A stretch of DNA of 64,000 nt from Acidobacteria bacterium 13_1_20CM_3_53_8. GTDB taxonomy: Bacteria > Acidobacteriota > Blastocatellia > Pyrinomonadales > Pyrinomonadaceae. The DNA is taken from assembly GCA_001920415.1 (NCBI GenBank), contig MNJR01000101.1, positions 20,737-84,736 of the forward strand, read 5' to 3'. The number at the start of each line of letters is the position of its first letter. Within the stretch, counting starts at the first letter, position 1. A program made the position numbers and the translations under genes. Below, piece after piece: positions 35,496 through 45,500 of this stretch. Under the pieces are notes generated by a model. It had not been told where the DNA came from, searched no databases, and worked only from the letters and a program-made list of their open reading frames with translations.

Positions 35496-35760
35496 CTTAG
35501 CGAGCTTATCTCTTTAGGAGTTACGCAGTTGACAGAAAAGCGCAAGCCAAGTCAGTACCGCCTGCGGTAGCGGGCGGGTCTCTGCCGCACCAATCACCCG
35601 CCCGCTACCGCAGGCGGTACTGACCTGTTCGTTCAACTGCGTAACTCCTACTCTTATCTTTGCGCCTTTGCGTGAAACAGCAATTCTCTTGATGCTCAAG
35701 AATTATGTGAACTGTAGGTTCACGCAAAGGCGCAAAGGGAAATGCTTAAGAAGCGCTAAG
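35496..35760. repeat. Inverted-repeat element with CTTAGCGAGCTTA ends, interrupted by the MITE
   Basis: The arms contain CTTTGCGCCTTTGCGTGAA (35659 on) and TTCACGCAAAGGCGCAAAG (35719-35737), with outer ends CTTAGCGAGCTTATC (35496) and CTTAAGAAGCGCTAAG (35760). Without the inserted MITE and one target duplication it is about 124 bp, close to the intact copy at 57072-57190. The 603-bp gap 35190-35792 otherwise shows nothing recognisable. Confidence 0.85.
35515..35650. mobile_element. 136-bp MITE-like element, copy 2 (non-coding)
   Basis: The ends are perfect 18-bp inverted repeats, TAGGAGTTACGCAGTTGA and its complement. Two 29-base REP-like units face each other inside (from 35551, and ending 35624). 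It is flanked by the direct pentamer CTCTT (35510-35514 and 35651-35655). Removing the element and one pentamer gives a sequence identical over 29 bases to the complement of 57162-57190, which is an uninterrupted copy of the target. Confidence 0.95.
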
Positions 35761-35792
35761 GAGTTTATATCTATTCGCGGCTTTGGATTGAT

Positions 35793-36983
35793 TTATGCGG
35801 CGTTCGCCGAAGAGAATTTGGTAGCGAGGACTAGGCTGAGCGCGCCCATCATCGTAGGGCGCTCGCCCAGCGTAGAGGCGGTAATATGTGCGGAAGGAAG
35901 GCCGCGTCGTATGCTTCGCGCGATTGTTTCGTTCAGCGCGTCCGAGACCAGATGCCACGCGCGCGTGATTGCGCCGCCTACGACAACTGCTTGCGGGCTG
36001 AGACCGACAACGAGGTTGGAGATTCCTATGCCAAGATAGTGCGCTGTCTCTACGAGCGCCCTCTGTGCTGCCTCTTCACCAGCAAGCGCTCGCTCGACGA
36101 CAAGAGACAAACTAATTTTGTCATCAGAGACGGCAGAGTATTTCCTGTATCGCGCCGACGCAGCCCGTCCAGAAGAGAATGCTTCCCAGCAATCAAGGTT
36201 TCCGCACGAACATGCTATTGGGCCGTCCTGGCCTATGACCATGTGGCCGAACTCGCCCGCAGCGCCGTACTCGCCCCTGTACACCTGCCCGTCAAAGACT
36301 ATGCCTGTGCCTATGCCTTCGCCTACGAAGACCATTATGAAGTCGCGCACCTCGCTCACCTCTGGCCGCCCGAACCAAAGCTCTGCGAGCGCAGCCGCGT
36401 TCGCATCGTTATCAATCATCACGGGCAGCCCCGTTGCAGCGGAAATCTCGTCCGCCACGCCTACGTCCTGCCACTTGAACCAGGGAATATAGACCGCGCG
36501 CCCTTTGCACGGATCAACCAGACCTGGAAGACTCACGCCCACGCCTTCAACAGAGCCTTTGCCTTTGCGATTTATCTCTCGCACCTGTTCGAGCACGCGC
36601 GAGATAGTGCGCTCGTAAGACGGGTCTGTTGCAAACTCTGTTCGTTCGAGCACGCGACCCGCCAGATTGCAGGCAGCGACGTTGGTTAACGTAGGCGTGA
36701 TGTCAACGCCTATGGCGAAGATGCCTGTGGTGCGCAGGCGCAAGAGCGTGGGGCGACGACCTCCGGTTGATTCGCCCTCGCCTATCTCCTGTATCAACCC
36801 GTCGGCCTTCAACTCCTCAACGATGGTCGAGACGGTAGAGCGTTGTAGCGCCGTCTCTCTTGAAATCTCTGCGCGCGATATTGGCTCGCGCTCGCGCACG
36901 TAGTTCAAGACGATCTGCCGGTTGATGTCGCGTATGGTGCTAAGGCGCGCCGCCTGAGCCTTCTTCAGATCAATTCGTCGCAA
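35793..36983 (-). CDS. ROK-family transcriptional repressor (NagC/XylR-like)
   Basis: This 396-residue protein has an N-terminal winged helix-turn-helix (NRQIVLNYVREREPISRAEISRETALQRSTVSTIVEEL, about residues 20-58) and a ROK sugar-binding domain. Domain features are GVSLPGLVD, FVGEGIGTGIVFDG, GAAGEFGHM and the zinc motif CSCGNLDCWE. Relatives bind a sugar or sugar phosphate and release DNA. I keep the TTG start at 36983, which has GGAG 8 bases upstream and no ATG nearby. The nearest possible targets are the downstream TonB receptor and its own gene. The sugar importer operon lies 30 kb away, so a link to it is speculative. Confidence 0.9.
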   Translation of the reverse strand: MRRIDLKKAQAARLSTIRDINRQIVLNYVREREPISRAEISRETALQRSTVSTIVEELKADGLIQEIGEGESTGGRRPTLLRLRTTGIFAIGVDITPTLTNVAACNLAGRVLERTEFATDPSYERTISRVLEQVREINRKGKGSVEGVGVSLPGLVDPCKGRAVYIPWFKWQDVGVADEISAATGLPVMIDNDANAAALAELWFGRPEVSEVRDFIMVFVGEGIGTGIVFDGQVYRGEYGAAGEFGHMVIGQDGPIACSCGNLDCWEAFSSGRAASARYRKYSAVSDDKISLSLVVERALAGEEAAQRALVETAHYLGIGISNLVVGLSPQAVVVGGAITRAWHLVSDALNETIARSIRRGLPSAHITASTLGERPTMMGALSLVLATKFSSANAA

Positions 36984-37146
36984 CGTTTGTGCTCCGAAAG
37001 AGTCAACTACTCAATGCGAGGACGAAAACTGTAGAAACTATCTTATAACGAAAAAGAGGTCTGACGAAAAAGTTTATGCCTACTACATAAAGATTAATGC
37101 GAGACTTATGCTTGCATTCCAATAGATAAAGAGCGCGCATAAATTG

Positions 37147-37344
37147 AGCCGCGCTAGCGGCGGCTTGATTTTAGCCCGGCTTTTCAAAGCCGGGTGAGCC
37201 AGCGTCAGTCATCACGTCGCGCGAGCGACGGTTGAACAAGCTGTTCAATAGTTCATACGTCGCTCGCGCGACGCTCTTTTCTGCTCAACGCTTTTCCCGG
37301 CTTTAAAAAGCCGGGCTAAATTCAGCAGCGCCGCTAGCGCGGCT
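37147..37344. repeat. About 200-bp palindromic element, copy 2
   Basis: The ends GAGCCGCGCTAGCGGC and GCCGCTAGCGCGGCT enclose two CCGGCTTT/AAAGCCGG hairpins and facing CGTCGCGCGAGCGACG / CGTCGCTCGCGCGACG palindromes. It has the same order of parts as copy 1 at 16325-16526, and the right end is identical. It fills over half of the 363-bp gap between the ROK gene and the CRTAC1-like gene; nothing else is visible in that gap. Confidence 0.87.
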
Positions 37345-37346
37345 TA

Positions 37347-39179
37347 TCATCTGTTCGATGCGCCTTTGCCCTGTGTAATGGTAAGAACTCTGTCCACACC
37401 CGGCACATCGAAAGTTTCTGTCGCGCCGTTGGGCCAATGTATCTCCAGCCTATCAACTTTCGTTGCCGCGCCTAGCCCGAAATGAAGTCGCGGATCGTTG
37501 TACGATGCGAAAACGCTCCCTGTGGTCAAGTATGCAAAAGCGCCCGTAGCATCGCGCGGGCTTTTTTTGGAAACGTCGCCAATGAGATGCAATTCAAGCC
37601 AGTGGCCTTGATTGGCCGTCACATTCCTGAGAATGGTCGGCGCGGCGTCCATGTTATTCATCACAACGTCCACTCTTCCATCTCCATCAAGGTCGCCCAC
37701 AGCAAGACCACGAGTGCACCAACTTTCGGCAAGGCCGCTCGACGGCGCTGCGCTGACGCGCTCAAACTTTCCGTTCTTCAAATTCCTGAACAGAAGCGGC
37801 TGCTGCTCGTAGCTAGTTCCCCACTGGTGCTGGTCAACAGACGGATAGACGTGGCCGTTAGCCACAAAAATATCTTTCCAACCGTCGTTGTCGAAATCTA
37901 TGAAGTCAGTTCCCCAACCCAAAAACGGGTAGGTTGATTCGCCATGCCCTGCCTGAAAAGTAACGTCCGTAAAGTTCCCACTGCCGTCGTTGTGATAGAG
38001 CACGTTTGAATCATCGGAAAAGTTCGTGATGTAGAAATCAACGCGCCCATCGTTATCGTAATCGCCTACGGCCAAGCCCATGCCAGCCTGCTCGCGCCCG
38101 TTCTCATTGAGCGCAACGCCCGATGGATAGCCAACTTCTTCAAATGTCCCGTTGCCCTTGTTTATGTATAGCAGCTTTGGCGTCGAATCGTTGACGACCA
38201 TCAAATCCAGCAGATCGTCTTCGTCAACGTGCACGAACGCCGAAGAAAATCCGTAATATCTCTGCGGGTCGTTGACGCCCGCCTTGACGCTCACATCCTC
38301 GAAAGTGCCGTCCGGCTTTTGGTGATAAAGAGTGTCCGGCTCGCCGCGAAGACCGCGCGGGCCGCAAAGCACGGGCGTGCCGCGAAACTGGCAGAAGTTC
38401 TGGCCTACGCTGCCGGGACGGCCAGCCTCGCTGGGATTCGGAGGAAGATTATTAAGATCGAATTCGACGTAGCCCGGCACGAACAGGTCTAATCTTCCGT
38501 CGCCATCGTAATCTCCCCACGTAGCGCCCTCGCTCCATCCTTTGCGCGCTACGCCCACGCGCTCGGCCACATCCGTGAACGTGCCGTCGCCGTTGTTGTG
38601 ATAAAGACGCGAGATGCCGTAGTTGCCTACAAAAATGTCTGGCCTTCCATCGTTGTCATAATCGCCAACGGCCACGCCCATGCCCCAGCGTTCGTTGGCA
38701 ACGCCCGCTCTATCCGTCACGTCCTCGAACTTCCAGTTGCCCAGATTATGATAGAGCGCAGCATGCGGAGCTTTGCCGCCACTCTTCATTATGTCAATGG
38801 TCGAGCCGTTCAAGATGTATATGTCCGGCTGTCCGTCGCCATCGTAATCGAAGATAGCTATGCCGCCCGATACGCCTTCAAGTATGTAATTCTTCGCGGA
38901 GCTTCCCGACAGGTGCTTGAATTTTGCGAGCGCCGTCTTCTGCGTCATGTCTTCAAAGACAAGGGGCGCGCGCGGGTCTGTGATGCCGACCGTGCGGCGA
39001 GAAGTGTAGTTAATGGTCGCGCCCGTTGATACGCCGCCCATCCCTTGCGATTGAGTGGGCGATGGCTTCGGCTGAGTATTCTGCGCAGACGAGACTAGCG
39101 GCATGAAAATCAGTAGCGAGATTGCAGAGAGCGCGAGCGCTTTGAATGAGCGTGCTCGTAGGGGTTTCAGTTGAAACAT
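37347..39179 (-). CDS. Secreted CRTAC1-like VCBS/ASPIC-UnbV beta-propeller protein
   Basis: This 610-residue protein has a signal peptide (about 1-32), about seven calcium-binding FG-GAP/VCBS blades and a C-terminal ASPIC/UnbV domain. Blade examples are FDYDGDGQPDIYILNG, VGDYDNDGRPDIFVGNYG, WGDYDGDGRLDLFVPGY and VGDYDNDGRVDFYITN. The UnbV end includes LHFGLGAATKVDRLEIHWPNG. The DxDxDG loops bind calcium in known relatives. The function in bacteria is not established; a surface or periplasmic binding protein is likely. A related gene lies directly upstream on the same strand but is broken. AGGT lies shortly before the ATG at 39179. Confidence 0.88.
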   Translation of the reverse strand: MFQLKPLRARSFKALALSAISLLIFMPLVSSAQNTQPKPSPTQSQGMGGVSTGATINYTSRRTVGITDPRAPLVFEDMTQKTALAKFKHLSGSSAKNYILEGVSGGIAIFDYDGDGQPDIYILNGSTIDIMKSGGKAPHAALYHNLGNWKFEDVTDRAGVANERWGMGVAVGDYDNDGRPDIFVGNYGISRLYHNNGDGTFTDVAERVGVARKGWSEGATWGDYDGDGRLDLFVPGYVEFDLNNLPPNPSEAGRPGSVGQNFCQFRGTPVLCGPRGLRGEPDTLYHQKPDGTFEDVSVKAGVNDPQRYYGFSSAFVHVDEDDLLDLMVVNDSTPKLLYINKGNGTFEEVGYPSGVALNENGREQAGMGLAVGDYDNDGRVDFYITNFSDDSNVLYHNDGSGNFTDVTFQAGHGESTYPFLGWGTDFIDFDNDGWKDIFVANGHVYPSVDQHQWGTSYEQQPLLFRNLKNGKFERVSAAPSSGLAESWCTRGLAVGDLDGDGRVDVVMNNMDAAPTILRNVTANQGHWLELHLIGDVSKKSPRDATGAFAYLTTGSVFASYNDPRLHFGLGAATKVDRLEIHWPNGATETFDVPGVDRVLTITQGKGASNR

Positions 39180-39308
39180 CGGATTACCTAATGAAGTTAT
39201 CGGATTTGTATCTTTAATGTTTGAAGCTTCGGGTGAACAGGATGCTCATCTCAAAGGATGAATGAACATACGCGACCGCGCAATGGCGTGTCAACGCGAG
39301 CAAGAGAT

Positions 39309-39421
39309 AAGGTAAAAGGCAAAAGTGTAGGCACGCCTTGCAGGCGTGAATTAAAAATTAAAAATCAGAGGTGAAGGCTTTAACTTCACTTTTGCCTTTT
39401 ACCTTTTTACTTTTGCCTTTT
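39309..39421. repeat. Heptamer inverted-repeat element with CACGCC hairpin
   Basis: Arms of AAAAGGT/AAAAGGC words (39309-39327) and complementary words (39388-39421) flank a short hairpin CACGCC-TTGCA-GGCGTG (39332-39348). Similar hairpins are at 41258-41274, 55492-55508 and 56873-56890. The element ends 3 bases before the stop codon of the upstream reading frame. Confidence 0.85.
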
Positions 39422-39423
39422 CT

Positions 39424-41183
39424 TCATCTTTCTTCTCGAATCGTCATGTAGCGATCAATCGCAGGGTTCACGGCGCGCTGCGATTTTCCGCCCGGCCAGC
39501 GCACTTCGATGGATTTCACGCCCGCAGATTGGCCCAGGCCAGCGATTATCCTTGGATCATTCGACGAAATGTAACTGCCCGCGCTCGATACGTCAAAAAC
39601 TTGCTGGCGATTGCTTGCGTCCGTCACTATCACACGCGCGCCCAATCCCTGACGATTGGATTTCGTGCCAGCGAGCGAGATTCCAATCCAGTGATTGCCA
39701 GTCCCTTTGTTGCGGAAGATTACGGGCGTGCTATCGAGTACGCCGAGCACAATGTCAACCTGTCCGTCGTTGTTTAGATCACCGAACGCAGCGCCGCGCG
39801 CCGCGAATGGTTTCTCATCAGAAGCGGCGTCTGCTTGTACTTCAAATAGTTAGACGTGCGCTCGATTGTATCTAGCACGTGGCTCTGAGCGACAAAAATG
39901 TCCCGCAGTCCATCGTTGTCGGCGTCAATGAACTTTGTGCCCCAGCCCGAATAGAGCAGAGTGATTTGGCCGACGCCCGCAGTGTTCGTAGTATAAGTGA
40001 AAGATGCGTCGCCGTTGTTGTGATAGAGCGGGTAAGTCTCATTCGAGAGCGCCGTGATAAAAATATCCGGGTAGCCGTCGTTATCGTAATCCGCAACGTC
40101 AACGCCCATGCCCGCGAAAGTCTTTCCATTCTCGTCGTAACCAACGCCGCTCAATTCCGCCATCTCTTCAAACGTCCCGTCGCCTTTGTTCCTGTAAAGA
40201 CGCTGGCGCACGCTGTCGTTCGCAACCACTACGTCCACCCAACCGTCGTTATCCAAATCCGCGAAGGCCACACCCAATCCCTTGCCGGTCGCGTCAACAA
40301 TACCTGCGCGCGCGCTAACGTCCTCGAACGTGCCGTCCGATTTTTGATGAAGCAGAACATTTGATGCCCCTTTGAAATTATCTGGATGGCAGTAAGCCCT
40401 GAAACCCGGTCGCGTGTCGCCGCAGTAAATCGCGCCGCGCTCGAAATCCCAGTCCATGTATCGCGCTACGAAAATATCAAGCCGACCGTCGTGGTTGTAG
40501 TCGAACCAGCCCGCGCTCGTTGACCACCCAGTAACGCCCGCGTTCAATTTTTTAGTCACGTCCGTGAACGTTCCGTCGCCGTTATTGTGATAAAGCGTTG
40601 TGCCGCCGTAAGCTGTGACGAATAGATCAATGAAACCATCGTTATCGTAATCGGCAGCAGCCACGCCCATTGTGTAGCCGTCGCCCCGAACGCCTGCGCG
40701 CTCCGTCACATCTTCAAACGTTCCGTCCGTTTTCTGATGATATAAACGATTCCAGTATTTCGGGTCGCGCTTGTCCGGCATAGCCCCTCGCGGCATAGGG
40801 TCATCGAGTCGCGCTCCGTTCGTAAAAAAAAGGTCTGGCCGACCATCGTTGTCGTAATCCAACATTGCAACGCCGCTGCCCATTGATTCCGGCAGATATT
40901 TTTGGGACGTAAACGATGCGTTGTGCTTGAAGTTCAAGCCCGATGAAGCTGTAACGTCCGCGAACGTCACGGTCGAAGGCGATTGCGGCGCAGAAGGCGG
41001 CGGTGGACGGCTCGGCTCCGCACCGCTGTAAGCTCTTCCCGTCCCCTGCCGCGCTGGAGAAGGTGATGGCTGTTGTTGCTGCGCGCGTGCGTGGAGAGAT
41101 GGGAAGTTGAGTGCGCCCGCAACGGCGAGCAATGCGAAGAGCAGAAGGATAGAAACGCGCAAAAATTTCATTGATTGGAGCAT
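39424..41183 (-). pseudogene. CRTAC1-like VCBS/UnbV gene disrupted by frameshift and small deletion
   Basis: Two frames together make one CRTAC1-like protein. The first (39774-41183, 469 codons) has a signal peptide and six or seven DxDxDG blades and breaks off at KYKQTPLLMRNHSRRAALRSVI. The second frame continues KPFAARGAAFGDLNNDGQVDIVLGV and then the UnbV end with IAGLGQSAGVKSIEVRWPGGK to 39424. Relatives have about 15-25 more residues between the RN of LLMRN and the ARGAAFGDL segment, so a small deletion as well as a frame change is indicated, near 39790-39850. This could be a true decay event beside an intact paralogue (37347-39179) or a sequencing or assembly error. If natural, the truncated protein would lack its last propeller blade and UnbV domain. 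Confidence 0.85.
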
Positions 41184-41257
41184 CAGTGCCGCCTGCTATA
41201 AGCCAAACAGAGAAGAAGAAAGGCGTAGAGGCACTCGCCCATTTTTAATTTATCATT

Positions 41258-41274
41258 CACGCCTGCAAGGCGTG
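41258..41274. repeat. Isolated CACGCC/GGCGTG hairpin
   Basis: CACGCC-TGCAA-GGCGTG lies upstream of the broken CRTAC1-like gene. It is the same small hairpin that occurs inside the heptamer elements at 39332, 55492 and 56873, in inverted orientation, but here without heptamer arms. The rest of 41184-41413 shows nothing recognisable. Confidence 0.6.
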
Positions 41275-41413
41275 TGCTATTTTACTGCTCACACGGCTTC
41301 TAGCAGGCATCGCTGATGAAGCCTTAAGAATCGACTACGCAATTTTCCGACGAAATGAGAACGAGGGAGGAGACAGCAACACTTTCATCAAGCGCATTCT
41401 AAACTTTAACCTT

Positions 41414-42424
41414 TCATTCGTCCAACCTTCGTTTCGCCTCGTCAATCAGTTGATTGTTTCTCTCGTAAGAAATCTCTCGCGTCATGCCAGCATCCGTTTC
41501 AAGCTCAGGCGGGTAGATATGTTTTTGATAAACCGGGTAAGCCTCTGTTCTTAAGTGAGCGAGCATGTGATGACCGCGACGCGATGCGCGTTCGTGTCTG
41601 AGCGCCGTAATATCAACGGGAGCGACAACGATTCTCTCGCCCGGCCCCGGACTCGCCTGAGCCAACAACCTCCCATCATAATCAACAACCTGACTCCCGC
41701 CCGGCCATGAATAAGGCGGGTAATGCTTCAGGCTCGCGCCCTGATTCGCAGCAACCACGTAAGCAATGTTCTCAATCGCCCTGCAACGGTTCACAACCGT
41801 CCACCAGTCCATAGGCTCGGTCGCGCCCCAGGGGTCCATGTACGCCGAGACGCGCACCAGAACTTCAGCGCCGTTTGCAGCAAGCTGTCGAATCGCTTCA
41901 GGGAAAATCCAGTCGTAGCAGATAGCGCAACCAATCCGTCCAATCGGCGTGTCGGCCACAGGGAACATCTGTTCGTCGTAGCCTTCCAGGTCGTGCGGGC
42001 TTGCGTGGACTTCATACGGAATCCACGTATTCACCTTTCGGTATTTATAAAGAATTCCTGTTGGCCCAATCAGGCAAGTCGTGTTGAAGACAACATCAGG
42101 CCACTTCGGATCAACTTCCAGCATAGAGCCGCTCTGAATGTATATGTCATGCTCACGCGCTTTCTGTTCAAGAAGTTCTGTGTGCTCGTTCGGAATTTTT
42201 ACAGCGAGCTTTTCAATCAACTCCACAGCCTTCTCAAAAACCGGCGCAGCGTGCGCAAATTCTGGAAAGACTACCAATCGAACGGGCAGAAACGGCGCGC
42301 TCCCCGCAACAGCCGAGTCAATCATGCTCAGCATTCTGTCTGTATTAGCCCGCATCCCTCGACGCTCAAGCGGATTCGGCAAATCCGTCTGACAAGCAGC
42401 AACGGAATATCTTATGTGTTCCAT
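41414..42424 (-). CDS. Carbon-nitrogen hydrolase (nitrilase superfamily)
   Basis: This 336-residue cytoplasmic enzyme has the catalytic triad of the nitrilase superfamily: E55 in VVFPEFAHA, K130 in YKYRKVNTW and C169 in GCAICYDWIFPE. The fold is the alpha-beta-beta-alpha sandwich, and the length is typical of amidase-type members that hydrolyse a C-N bond. The substrate is unknown; the sequence is closer to amidases than to true nitrilases. The ATG at 42424 follows the end of a CAGTTTT heptamer element with only a few bases between, and no ribosome site is evident. The gene is 121 bases downstream of the TPR-VCBS gene on the same strand. Confidence 0.9.
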   Translation of the reverse strand: MEHIRYSVAACQTDLPNPLERRGMRANTDRMLSMIDSAVAGSAPFLPVRLVVFPEFAHAAPVFEKAVELIEKLAVKIPNEHTELLEQKAREHDIYIQSGSMLEVDPKWPDVVFNTTCLIGPTGILYKYRKVNTWIPYEVHASPHDLEGYDEQMFPVADTPIGRIGCAICYDWIFPEAIRQLAANGAEVLVRVSAYMDPWGATEPMDWWTVVNRCRAIENIAYVVAANQGASLKHYPPYSWPGGSQVVDYDGRLLAQASPGPGERIVVAPVDITALRHERASRRGHHMLAHLRTEAYPVYQKHIYPPELETDAGMTREISYERNNQLIDEAKRRLDE

Positions 42425-42428
42425 AAAA

Positions 42429-42562
42429 GCAGTTTTGAGTTTTTAGTTTTCAGTTTTCAGCTAGTATCTCAATAATTCAAGGCTAGACTCTAAAGCTTTT
42501 AGTTTGTATCCTCCAAGCCAAGTTCTTAATCTGAAAACTGAAAACTCAAAACTGAAAACTGT
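42429..42562. repeat. Heptamer inverted-repeat element (CAGTTTT/CTGAAAA words)
   Basis: The left arm 42429-42461 (GCAGTTTTGAGTTTTTAGTT onward) is complementary to 42530-42561. The right arm overlaps the end of the TPR-VCBS gene, whose last residues (SFQF) and TGA stop at 42546 are made of the heptamer words. Confidence 0.9.
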
Positions 42563-45500
42563 TTCCTATCACCAATCTCGGTACTTGTTCCGTTACGACG
42601 CGCGTGTTGTACCGCTCTATGTAAGATTGCCTCTCGTCCGTCATAGGATAAGTTTCCGGCGGCGAGTAAGGATACCTGCTCATGCCGTGAAACGGGAGCG
42701 GCGCGACCTGATCCGGGCTGGCGGAGTTGATGTCCATCTCTTTGCTGAAACCGTCTGCGTAGAGCAGAAACGTGCGCGTCCAGCCCGCCGGCAATGGCGG
42801 CAGTTGCGTGGCGTCGAACGATAAACTTATCTCGTCGCCGGGACGCGAGATTACGAACATATCGTCCGAAGATTTCAGAAGCTCGCGCACGTCGCCTGTG
42901 CGTGTGTAATGGCCGGGCATGACTTTCCAGGGCGAAGTGAATGACACTTTTTGATAATCATACGTGAACGGCTCTCGTCCGTCGGGCGTTATCTCTTCGG
43001 AAAATCCGCGCCACTGAAGTTCCGCCACAACTGGGTCAAGCCGCATCATCTTGAACGGAGCGTCGCCGTCCGAAGTGTCAACGAGAATCTGATCCCAGTA
43101 GATTCGCATGCTGGTTACAATGCGCACCTCGCGGCTCGCGGATAAAAATTTTCCAGTGAGATCAACCGTTACGGTCTGCGGCCTGCCTACTGGGATGCCT
43201 ATGTCTTCTATGACTGTCTTCCAGTTGCCGTCCGCGTCTCTGACTTGAAGAGCGGGCAACTTCATCTCCGCGCCGTGCTGCGAGGCGGCCACGTTGTCGC
43301 TAGACCAGGCGTAATCAGTCCAGCCCGTCAGAAGCAGAAGCGTTCGAGCGTTTCGATTCTGATTGTTCTCACTAAGCTTTAGAGTTAGCGTGTGCTCGTC
43401 AGCGTAGCCGCGTGGTCGGTTTAGCCTAAACCCGTCAACATACTTGCGGTCGAGTTTAAGAATGCGGTCTAAAACGTTTCGTCCTCTGTCATCGAATGCT
43501 GTGAGCGGAGCGCGTGCGCCCTCTGTGGTGTAGAGCTTGAAAGGCGGCAGAGGCGGATCAATCATGCCTTCGTTCGGATAAACGGCGACGCCTGCGGGGT
43601 GCGCAACCGCTATCAACTGCAAACGGTCAACGTAGAGCGTCTCTTCCAATTCATTCGTCACGCGCAATTCGTAACGACCGTTGCGCTCTCGCAGTTGATC
43701 GCCGCGAATGCGAACGTACTCGTCCGGGTCTGGCGTGTTGTAGCGACCGGGTTCTTCCAAATAACCCATCTCGCCGCCGCCCATAAAATCTGTGATGAAT
43801 TCGAAACGCTCGCCGTTCCAAGTGTAAAGATATGGACAGGACGAAGGCTTGCGGTCTAGCTCTGTGATAGAGAGGCTGAGAGCGCGGCTCGTTCCCCTGT
43901 TACGATTGCTCGCGGCTTCGCCAAACTCCGTCTCGGCCTGAACAATCCCGGCAGGCCAGAGCACGCGCACGGCGTCGGGCGCACGGCGTTGGCCCAATCC
44001 GAAAACAATGTCGGCAGGCGCTGGCGCTGGACACGCCGAATATTTTTCTAACTTTTGCCACAAACTTCCCGCGCGCTCTTCAACTTTTGCGCCGACGCCA
44101 CTGCGATTGCTCACCTTGCCAGAGAGTCGCACGCGCACAGAATGGTTTCGATTCCCGCCATCGTTGCGCACGAATCTCAATTCGTCTCTGTCTGAAATCA
44201 CAAGAATATCTGTGTCGCCGTCGCCGTCAACATCACCCGACGCAAGACCGCGATGCGAACCGCCGGGACGCGGAAACCAGTAGTTCAAATCATCGCCGAT
44301 AGCACGCGACCTCACGTCGTCCCACCTGTTTTCGCCCACGTTGCGCCACACGCGCAAGCCTCTGCTTGAATCGGTGATCAAGTCGAGCAGGCCGTCGTTG
44401 TCGTAATCCAGAAACTGCGCGCCCATTTCAGAGGATGTGCCGGGCGGCGCTTCGTGTATGGTGAAATGGCCGCGACCATCACTGATTGCAAAGATGCCGG
44501 GCATGCTAGCTCTGCCGAAGAAGAAGTCTGTGAATCCGTCTTTATTAACATCGCCTGCCGCGACGCTGACGAATTTCCCGCTAATGCTCAGTCCAACTTC
44601 CTGAGCCACGTCGCGGAAACTTCCGTCGCGCATGTTGCGAAAAAGCTGAGGCTGCGCGTCGTAGTTCACAACGAGCAGGTCAATATCTCTACGATTGTCG
44701 AAATCCGTTGGGACTATAGCCACAGCATGACCGTTTGAGCCTTTCACTTTCGCAGCATCCGTTATGTCCGTGAAAGTTCCGTTGCCGTTGTTACGCAGTA
44801 ATAGATTCGGCGCGCCTTTTAAGTTTTGCAAATAATCTTGAGTTGGATTCGAGAGCGCGTGAGGCAAAGGGTTTGGCCCAAGCAATGAAGAGATTTCCAC
44901 GCCGCGCAAATCCGCCAGTCCTGCAATAAAAATGTCCAAGTCACCATCGTGGTCAACGTCAACGAACGCGACTGAGACTGAGAGATAAGGATAATCGGGA
45001 ATGGCTGCTTCCGTTATGCGCTCAGAAAATTTTCCGCCGCCATCGTTATGAAAGAGCGCGCACTTGCCGTAGCGCAGCACGAACAAATCCTCTCGCCCGT
45101 CGTTGTCGTAATCGCCCGCCACAGCGCCCACGTTGACGCCAATAGTTGCAGCGCCTAAAGCTCCAGAAGAAGAAGCGGCATCAACGTACCCGCCGCCGTC
45201 GTTTCTGAAGAGTCGCAATGAATTCGGTGTCAGCCTGAGCAAGTCAAGGCGGCCATCGCCATCGAAATCGAAAAGCAGCACGCGGCTGCCGAACGGAGCG
45301 GCAAAGCGGTTGATGAGCGCATCATCCGGTCGAATCACGATTGCTGTCTGGCTTGTTGCAACTCTTCTATTTCGTCCTCGCGCGACTCTTCTTTCTCCGC
45401 TTCTTCTGTTCGTTACTGTCGTACTGAACGTGCGCGCCGTCGCATCGTTGAAAACGACGGGCGGCGTTGCGCGATCAACCAGTCCGTCTTCCGCTCCTGT

